From NCBI RefSeq assembly GCF_025772985.1, contig NZ_JAKMTB010000001.1, positions 186,001 through 250,000 of the forward strand: 64,000 nt of DNA, read 5' to 3'. The stretch comes from Campylobacter sp. CNRCH_2014_0184h (GTDB taxonomy: Bacteria > Campylobacterota > Campylobacteria > Campylobacterales > Campylobacteraceae). Positions within the stretch are counted from its first letter, which is position 1. Each line of letters begins with the position of its first letter. Positions 59,350 to 64,000 of the stretch are shown piece by piece. Below the pieces are notes generated by a model that saw only the letters and a program-made list of their open reading frames with translations, had not been told where the DNA came from and did no database searches. Made by a program: the position numbers and the translations under genes.

Positions 59350-61251
59350 ATGAAAAGCTTTAATACCATAGTAACAACCAGAACAATCAAAAGTGATTCT
59401 AGTATTATGAGATTAAATCCAATTAGCGAAGCAATCAAGAATGCTATTGATGCAAAAGCAACTCATATTGATATTTGTTTTGAAGAGTGCGAAAGCGATG
59501 GTTTGTTTGATAATAGTATTTCTATCACCATTAAAGACAATGGGGCCGGCTTTAATTGTTTCGATGATCAATATATGCAAAATAGATGGACGCATTATAA
59601 AGGTGGAGATTATATTAAAAATACTTTAGGAGGAAGAAGCAGAGGCCGATATTCTTATCTTAAGTTTGTTGATTTTGAAAATGAATGTTTGAGTGATATT
59701 AAAATATATACAAAATATAACAATAAAAGTTATAGCGTTATCTTTCAAGGTGAAAATCAGAATATAGGATTTAGCGTCAAAGAAGAAGTTGCAAATCACA
59801 CAGAAAATTTTACAACGAAATTATATATCAAAAGACTAGGAAATAAATTTATTAATGGCAATACAATAGAACAGATGATTGAAAAAGCAAAAAAAGAAAT
59901 TATAGTTGAATTTTCAGATAAACTTCTAAAGGGTATAACTTTATCTATTAACAATATAAAAATTAATGTTGAAGAATATATAGAAGAACAACTGGAAAAA
60001 GAGTATGAATTAAAAAATGGACAAAAAATTAGTGCATATATGGTTGTTTGGAAAAATGAGATTGATTTGGCAATCGATAAAAAGCATGTTTTTTTATTTA
60101 ATATTGATAACATTCCTCTTGGAAAAATACCATCTGGTTGTCAAAAATCAATATTTAACTGTCATACTGTATTTTTAACGAGTAGCTGTTTTGAAGAGGA
60201 TTGTGAATTTATCGATATTAATCCTAACTATAAAAAAATTATAGAGGAAGCCAAGAATTTATATAAACCTGACTTAGATAAATTATTATATAAAGTTTGG
60301 CTTAAAAATGCAGATTTGATGGCTAATAAATTAGCAGAAGAGAGTGAATTTTTCAAAGATGAAACCGATAAAATGATACAAGAAAAAATTAAAGAAGCGT
60401 ATATGGTTTTATCTTTGCCGTTGCTTATAAAACAACATAATATTAATCGCAGCAACGCATCATATTTTAGCAACTCGCTAATAGGATTAATTTCAGATAA
60501 TTCTTATAATACACTTGAGAATTTGGAACTTGTTTTTAATTTAGAAAAAGAAGATCATGAAGTTTTTAATTATGTAAGAGAGAATGTTAATATTCTGAAT
60601 CTAATAAAAAAATATTATAATTATATATCAAGACTTGATTTTTTACAGCATTTTGAAAATTTGGTATTAAACGAAGGGAAGGCAGAAACAAAGGAAAGAA
60701 AGGAGCTACATAAAATTATAGAAAATAATTTATGGTTGTTTGATGAAGAATATCTAAATCTTGATTTTTTTAGCGATCAATCATTAAAAGGAATTTTTAA
60801 TGAAATAAAATTACCAATAAATATAGATAGTGAAAATCAATTAAATACAATTCCAGATATTTTTATACCTCGTACTAAGGATAATGAATTAATACTTATC
60901 GAGTTAAAAGCACCAAAAGTAGAAATAAATTCATCAATACTTACTGATGTGTTTAATAAATATATCACTAAAATTCTTAAATCATTATCAAAGCAAGGAA
61001 GTAATATTGATTATGTGAAGGCTATATGCATTTCATCAAAAAAGCAAGAATTTACAGGAAGCTTAACTGGAGATAAATATAGCATAAATCCAATGACTTG
61101 GAAAGAAATAATTAGTGTAAGAAAAAAAGACTTGGAAAACCACATAAAAGATGTTAAAAGTAATTTATCTTTATCAAAATATAAAGATCTTCACAATTTT
61201 AAAGAAAAAGAAATAAAAATGGAAAGGGTTGGCAATTTAAAAAAAATATAA
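59350..61251 (+). CDS. GHKL ATPase fused to a Shedu-like PD-(D/E)XK nuclease, candidate defence protein
   Basis: A 633-residue protein. Residues 15-110 form a GHKL (Hsp90/MutL/MORC-type) ATP site: ISEAIKNAIDAKA (E27, N31), DNGAGF (63-68) and LGGRSRGRYS (about 91-99). A long middle region (about 110-450) is beta-then-helix-rich. The C-terminus from about residue 465 resembles the Shedu/DUF4263 nuclease: HKIIENNLWLFDEEYL, then PDIFIP and LILIELKAPKVE, giving the D...E-x-K active site near 510-535. I start at ATG 59350 after AAAGGAC. It is the last prophage gene, where Mu keeps accessory genes. A phage-defence or abortive-infection role is inferred. Confidence 0.72.
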   Translation: MKSFNTIVTTRTIKSDSSIMRLNPISEAIKNAIDAKATHIDICFEECESDGLFDNSISITIKDNGAGFNCFDDQYMQNRWTHYKGGDYIKNTLGGRSRGRYSYLKFVDFENECLSDIKIYTKYNNKSYSVIFQGENQNIGFSVKEEVANHTENFTTKLYIKRLGNKFINGNTIEQMIEKAKKEIIVEFSDKLLKGITLSINNIKINVEEYIEEQLEKEYELKNGQKISAYMVVWKNEIDLAIDKKHVFLFNIDNIPLGKIPSGCQKSIFNCHTVFLTSSCFEEDCEFIDINPNYKKIIEEAKNLYKPDLDKLLYKVWLKNADLMANKLAEESEFFKDETDKMIQEKIKEAYMVLSLPLLIKQHNINRSNASYFSNSLIGLISDNSYNTLENLELVFNLEKEDHEVFNYVRENVNILNLIKKYYNYISRLDFLQHFENLVLNEGKAETKERKELHKIIENNLWLFDEEYLNLDFFSDQSLKGIFNEIKLPINIDSENQLNTIPDIFIPRTKDNELILIELKAPKVEINSSILTDVFNKYITKILKSLSKQGSNIDYVKAICISSKKQEFTGSLTGDKYSINPMTWKEIISVRKKDLENHIKDVKSNLSLSKYKDLHNFKEKEIKMERVGNLKKI

Positions 61252-61480
61252 AAATTTGAATATTTTATATAGCAAAAAATTTCCAATATGATAATTATCT
61301 AAACAAAACTATATTTTATTTGTAACTACCTGTATATTATTTATTTTTTAAATTATCTAGTAATGTTAAGCTTTGTACGTAACTATCCTCCAAACCTTAA
61401 AGTTGTAGATAGTTACATGCTATTTTTGTATAAAAAGTGGTTAAACTATGATTATATAGTGTTTTATAAAGATAGTTACA

Positions 61481-61486
61481 TTAAAA
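61481..61486. repeat. Candidate target-site duplication, right copy
   Basis: TTAAAA directly after the TTACA terminus, matching the left copy at 24346-24351. In AT-rich DNA a chance match is possible. Confidence 0.5.
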
Positions 61487-61515
61487 ACAAAACATAAGTT
61501 TATTTTAAGTAAAAA

Positions 61516-61745
61516 TGTAACTATCTTTGGAGAGTAAAACATTTTTTAGGATTTAGAATTTAAAACTAAACTTCGCCTTTACATGCCTTTTAAACAGTAT
61601 TTAATCACTTTCTTGGGATAAAACGGATATTTTGGGATATTTGGGATATTTTATGCTTTGAATTGAGAAAGATAAAAATGTATTTCTATAAGCTTTAAAA
61701 GCCTATTATTTAGCATTTTTGCTAAAATTATTTAGAGATAGTTAC
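61516..61745. mobile_element. About 230-bp element with inverted TGTAACTATCT ends (MITE-like or end remnant)
   Basis: Left end TGTAACTATCT (61516-61526) and right end AGATAGTTACA (61736-61745 plus flank) are perfect inverted repeats identical in core to the prophage right terminus. The interior has no gene; it holds three tandem GGATATTT units (61625-61651) and a TAGCATTTTTGCTA hairpin. No target duplication is evident. Either a small non-autonomous derivative or debris of an older Mu-like insertion. Confidence 0.45.
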
Positions 61746-61868
61746 ATATTCTTTTTAAAATACCCCTTACAGAAAAAGTTAAAAACAATGAAATTGATAA
61801 AAAATTTTATAGAAAATGACACGATTGAAAAAGCTTTAAATAAAGCTAAGAAAGTATTAAAATCCTGA
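61746..61868 (+). pseudogene. C-terminal protein remnant
   Basis: One frame stays open from the right repeat end to a stop at 61866-61868: IFFLKYPLQKKLKTMKLIKN then NDTIEKALNKAKKVLKS. It looks like the C-terminus of a protein cut off by the element. An ATG at 61788 could give a 26-residue peptide, but without a ribosome-binding site. Confidence 0.4.
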
Positions 61869-61894
61869 CAAATAAGCAATCATTTGCTTATTTG
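61869..61894. terminator. Hairpin terminator of the WYL gene
   Basis: CAAATAAGCAA / TTGCTTATTTG, a perfect 11-bp stem with loop TCAT, overlapping the WYL stop codon. Confidence 0.65.
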
Positions 61895-62800
61895 ATCAAG
61901 GTATTCTCCAACTACTTCTTTGACTTTATTTGCTATAAAATCAGGTTCTAAAACCTTTACATAAGGTATGTAATAATACACTAAAGGTAAAATTTCCATT
62001 TCATGAGTTATCTCAAGCTCTATTTCTATGGAGCCATCTTTGTCTTTACCGGTGATGATTTGTGAATTTAGAGGCTTTCTTTCAAAGTATTTTCGTATCG
62101 GTTCTTCTACTAAAAGCCTTACTGTAAAAGGCTTATCAAGGCTAAACCATATAGAATTTACTCTTTGAAGTTTTACTTCTAAACTCTCATCGGTTTGAAA
62201 ATGCTCTTGGGTTAGGGTGATGTTTTGGATATTTTTTAAATAAAATTTTTTGAAAATATCACGTTTTTTCATATCAAAAGCAAGCAAATACCAAAATCCA
62301 CTAAAAAAAGCTAGTTTTAAAGGTTTTACTTGGAAAAGTTTATTTTCATATTTAAAGACAATTTGTGTTTTGGTGTTGATAGCTTGTTCGAGGATTTGAA
62401 AATTGCTTAAATCTTTTTCTTCTAGCTTTTCTGCATCTAAACTAGTATGGATGGGGTTAGAGATATTTTGAGAAAGTTTAGAAAGTAGGGGATGAGCCTT
62501 AGCATAAAAGCTATTTCCGGCACTTTTTGCCATGGTATCAAGCACTTCAAGGATTATTTTTTCATCATCTTGCTCTTGAATGTCTTTGCTTGTATCGATA
62601 CGCCATTTTCTTCCATTTTTAATAAGCCCCATAGACTCAAAAACCCCTTGCATGTCTCTTTTTATGGTTTTAGCGCTTACATTGAGTTCTTGGGCTAGTT
62701 CTTTTATGGTTATGCCATTTTCAGACTTTACTAATTTTTCATATAAAACTTCAAGGCGTGTTAGTTTGGAATTTGCAATGTATTTTTTAAGATCTTTCAT
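61880..62800 (-). CDS. HTH-WYL domain transcriptional regulator
   Basis: A 306-residue protein of the DeoR-HTH plus WYL class. The N-terminal winged HTH includes ITIKELAQELNVSAKTIKRD near residue 30. The WYL domain spans about residues 135-225, with PLKLAFFSGFWYLLAFD, and is followed by a WCX-type C-terminal region (FTVRLLVEEPIRKYFERK). WYL regulators bind nucleic acid ligands or second messengers and often control defence islands. It lies next to the prophage right end, and its upstream region has a degenerate copy of the island operator. I propose it regulates the island; this is inference. Confidence 0.85.
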   Translation of the reverse strand: MKDLKKYIANSKLTRLEVLYEKLVKSENGITIKELAQELNVSAKTIKRDMQGVFESMGLIKNGRKWRIDTSKDIQEQDDEKIILEVLDTMAKSAGNSFYAKAHPLLSKLSQNISNPIHTSLDAEKLEEKDLSNFQILEQAINTKTQIVFKYENKLFQVKPLKLAFFSGFWYLLAFDMKKRDIFKKFYLKNIQNITLTQEHFQTDESLEVKLQRVNSIWFSLDKPFTVRLLVEEPIRKYFERKPLNSQIITGKDKDGSIEIELEITHEMEILPLVYYYIPYVKVLEPDFIANKVKEVVGEYLDQISK

Positions 62801-62845
62801 GATTTTTCTCTAAATTTTTTCAAAATATTAACAACAATTGCTTTA

Positions 62846-62862
62846 TAAACAAATAAAGTCTA
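62846..62862. promoter_or_regulatory. Degenerate island operator upstream of the WYL gene
   Basis: TAAACAAATAAAGTCTA matches TAGACA-N5-AGTCTA with a single mismatch, 46 bp upstream of the WYL start. It lies within direct copies of TTTATAAAC (62842 and 62864). No TATAAT at the standard 11-bp spacing is present on either side, so it could be an autoregulatory site. Confidence 0.5.
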
Positions 62863-63125
62863 GTTTATAAACGCTGTAAAACTTATAGTTTGGAAATGAA
62901 AGTTTATTTAGAAAACAATGTTTGAGAGTAAAAGATGATAAATATGAAATTATTAAAATACAAAAGGTTGTATTTTACTAGGTTTAACTAAGAGTGATGA
63001 AAGTGTCGGGCAAAGCAGATAAGCTTGTAAAAAATTATATGATTTGTTATATCAGCAAGATTTATCAAATATAAAATTAGAAATCACAAATAAATTTTAG
63101 AAAGGAGTAAGCTTAGAGTAGGTTA
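62863..63125 (+). other. Non-coding stretch with a decayed C-terminal frame
   Basis: No intact gene. One frame (about 63010-63102) reads ACKKLYDLLYQQDLSNIKLE then ITNKF and a stop, with no start, and looks like the end of a lost gene; it is followed by AAAGGAG. Confidence 0.35.
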
Positions 63126-63212
63126 CCACATAATCCCCCTAAAAAAAGGGGACAAGGTTAATAAGCCTTGACTATAATCATACTTAGTAGTATAATTATA
63201 AAGATTATGTGG
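63126..63212. ncRNA. Cloverleaf-like structured element
   Basis: Closing stem CCACATAATC (63126-63135) pairs perfectly with GATTATGTGG (63203-63212). Inside are three adjacent hairpins: CCCC/GGGG (63136-63151); CAAGGTT/AGCCTTG (63153-63170, one G-U); and TATAAT-ATACT / AGTAT-ATTATA (63173-63200, one mismatch). Every arm is fully accounted for, giving an 87-nt four-way junction. It is not a tRNA. Either strand could be the RNA; as DNA it could also be a transposon or origin structure. Confidence 0.6.
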
Positions 63213-63245
63213 ATTATATAGCTCAAATTTAATCACCTACTTTCT

Positions 63246-63289
63246 AGGGTTAGATTAAGCCATAGGGGGTCAGACCTACGGCTAACCCT
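63246..63289. other. Second stem-loop element
   Basis: AGGGTTAG (63246-63253) pairs with CTAACCCT (63282-63289), with an inner TAGG/CCTA stem (63263-63278) around GGGTCAGA. Separated from the cloverleaf by 33 nt; the two may form one RNA. Confidence 0.55.
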
Positions 63290-63330
63290 TGAAAGTATTA
63301 TACAAAAACCTACTTTAAACTACAAATAAT

Positions 63331-63720
63331 ATGTCATTTTTATTTAAAAACACAAAGCTTTATATTGCTTTAGCTCTAATGCTTATGCTTAATGTATTTT
63401 TATATCTTAAGCTAGATAGCACAAACGCAAAATTAGAAAAAAGTCAAAGTGATTTAAATTTAGCTTTGGGTGTAAATAATGAACTCACGAGGATTACTCA
63501 GGAGTTGAAAACAAGACACGAGCAAGAGCTAAAAGCACTCTTTCATGCAAATACTCAAAAAAATTAAATCAAAACAATGATTGATGATGTTAAAAACTAT
63601 ATATCCAAAAGCAATGAAACTAATACCACTAAGCTTTTTAATGCTATGCTTGATAGGCTGTGGGAGCAAAACACAAGTATTAACCAAAATACAAATTCAA
63701 AAAGTGTAAATACTAATTGA
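63331..63720 (+). pseudogene. Membrane/coiled-coil gene split by an in-frame stop
   Basis: The frame from 63331 encodes a transmembrane helix (LYIALALMLMLNVFLYLKL), a coiled coil, then a TAA at 63565-63567. Reading on in the same frame gives IKTMIDDVKNYISKSNETNT and LFNAMLDRLWEQNT to a TGA at 63718. The continuity suggests one gene interrupted by a point mutation; the layout recalls phage lysis-accessory proteins. An internal ATG at 63577 could restart the second part. No ribosome-binding site at 63331. Confidence 0.5.
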
Positions 63721-63759
63721 AGTATAAAAAATGTAGTTGAAAATTTTTTAAATAGTGTT

Positions 63760-63897
63760 ATGTTGCATTATAATATACTACTTTCTTTTGGATTTTTAGT
63801 ATATGTTGTGACAATATATCATTTATTGAAATTACCATTCCAAAAGCTAAGAGATAATTTAGCGATAGATTCTAACAATGATGGTTTTAACAGATAA
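63760..63897 (+). CDS. Small single-helix membrane protein
   Basis: A 45-residue protein with one transmembrane helix (ILLSFGFLVYVVTIYHLL) and a short polar tail. It is in the same frame as the split gene upstream, so it could be the third piece of a longer decayed frame; its overlap with the next gene supports real use. Confidence 0.4.
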   Translation: MLHYNILLSFGFLVYVVTIYHLLKLPFQKLRDNLAIDSNNDGFNR

Positions 63898-64000
63898 TAA
63901 GTATCCATGTTCTCCGTTTCCTTGCATAGAAGGTGCTAGCCATATCGAAGATGATGATACTCAAGTTGGTATTAATGATGAAAATAATAATGGTTGGGAA
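63878..64000 (+). CDS. Partial uncharacterised protein at the right edge
   Basis: Starts at ATG 63878 or 63881 inside the previous gene and runs off the window. The visible 41 residues (DNKYPCSPFPCIEGASHIED and a D/N-rich stretch) include a CSPFPC cysteine pair. Family unknown. Confidence 0.45.
   Translation, partial: MMVLTDNKYPCSPFPCIEGASHIEDDDTQVGINDENNNGWE

Larger units (their letters stand above)
24352..61480 (+). mobile_element. Mu-like prophage of the Campylobacter CJIE1 type, about 37.1 kb
   Basis: The element carries MuA- and MuB-like transposition genes, a CI-like repressor, Ner-like, Gam, GemA and Mor proteins, a Mu-type terminase and head genes, a P2-like contractile tail, a lysis cassette and right-end cargo. 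Gene content and size match CJIE1-type prophages as I know them. The ends are assigned from TGTAATTATTATA at 24352 and the inverted partner ending GATAGTTACA at 61480. They are flanked by TTAAAA on both sides, and an 8-bp inverted repeat (TAAACTTA at 24341, TAAGTTTA at 61495) lies on either side. No essential gene is obviously broken, so it may be inducible. Confidence 0.8.
61319..61747. repeat. Cluster of six TGTAACTATC-type repeats
   Basis: Copies: TGTAACTACC (61321), GTAACTATCC (61379), AGATAGTTACAT (61407), AGATAGTTACAT (61470), ATGTAACTATCT (61515) and AGATAGTTACAT (61736), in both orientations within 430 bp. The copy ending at 61480 is taken as the prophage terminus; the inner ones resemble multiple transposase-binding sites at a Mu end. 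Two copies lie beyond that terminus. Confidence 0.7.

Noticed and set aside
61617-61651. GGGATATTT tandem units as plasmid iterons
   Set aside because: Only three or four imperfect units, no Rep gene nearby; kept only as a description of the small element.
61736-61750. AGATAGTTACA at 61736-61745 as the prophage right end
   Set aside because: Following bases TATTC do not match the left flank; the 61480 end has both the direct repeat and the re-formed palindrome. Kept as an alternative under the repeat-cluster finding.
1-64000. CRISPR array, rRNA or standard tRNA genes
   Set aside because: No regularly spaced direct repeats of 25-40 bp with unique spacers and no rRNA or canonical tRNA sequence were seen; the only tandem repeats are coding WG units.

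Overview
The window is low-GC, densely packed DNA from an epsilonproteobacterium, almost certainly Campylobacter. The order kdsB-thrC-lpxK-nadE, followed divergently by a metallo-beta-lactamase-fold hydrolase and a small membrane protein, is the C. jejuni Cj0808c-Cj0813 neighbourhood as I remember it. The large dnaE, the agmatine-to-putrescine genes and the overlapping start/stop codons also fit. The divergence from C. jejuni suggests a relative such as the C. lari group, but no species call is possible from sequence reading alone.

Layout. (1) 1-12209 is core genome: the start of an amino-acid-binding ABC protein gene, KDO/threonine/lipid A/NAD genes on the minus strand, aguA - CDF metal transporter - aguB on the plus strand, a DJ-1 family gene, a SelW-like selenoprotein gene read through an in-frame UGA, and dnaE. 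(2) 12210-24351 is an accessory island with a Sir2-like protein, two WG-repeat proteins, PD-(D/E)XK nuclease-like proteins, a Cas4-like/DnaQ-like DUF2779 protein, a double AAA+ ATPase, several uncharacterised proteins and many decayed copies. Its promoters share one operator, TAGACA-N5-AGTCTA, placed 11 bp upstream of the -10 box at six sites. (3) 24352-61480 is a complete-looking Mu-like prophage of the Campylobacter CJIE1 type, about 37.1 kb. It runs from CI-like repressor and Ner-like protein through MuA, MuB, Gam, GemA and Mor to a minus-strand head module, then a plus-strand lysis and P2-like contractile-tail module (with an apparent E/E' -1 frameshift). It ends in a right-end cargo region with a Dam-like methylase, a second S24 repressor and a GHKL-ATPase/Shedu-like nuclease. 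Its ends are supported by TGTAA...TTACA termini, a TTAAAA direct repeat, and an inverted repeat that re-forms when the element is removed. (4) 61481-64000 continues the host island: a small element with inverted TGTAACTATC ends, an HTH-WYL regulator whose upstream region carries a degenerate copy of the island operator, two strongly structured RNA-like elements, and decayed or partial small genes.

How it fits together. Removing the prophage brings the WYL regulator gene to within about 0.4 kb of the left part of the island. The simplest reading is one accessory island with a dedicated DNA-binding regulator and a shared operator, later split by the Mu-like phage. The prophage carries its own inter-bacterial or inter-phage functions: a secreted DNase, a possible toxin domain on the MuF head protein, a DNA methylase and a likely defence nuclease. 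The most novel candidates are the operator-defined island regulon, the GHKL-nuclease cargo gene, and two structured RNA candidates at 35869-35968 and 63126-63212.
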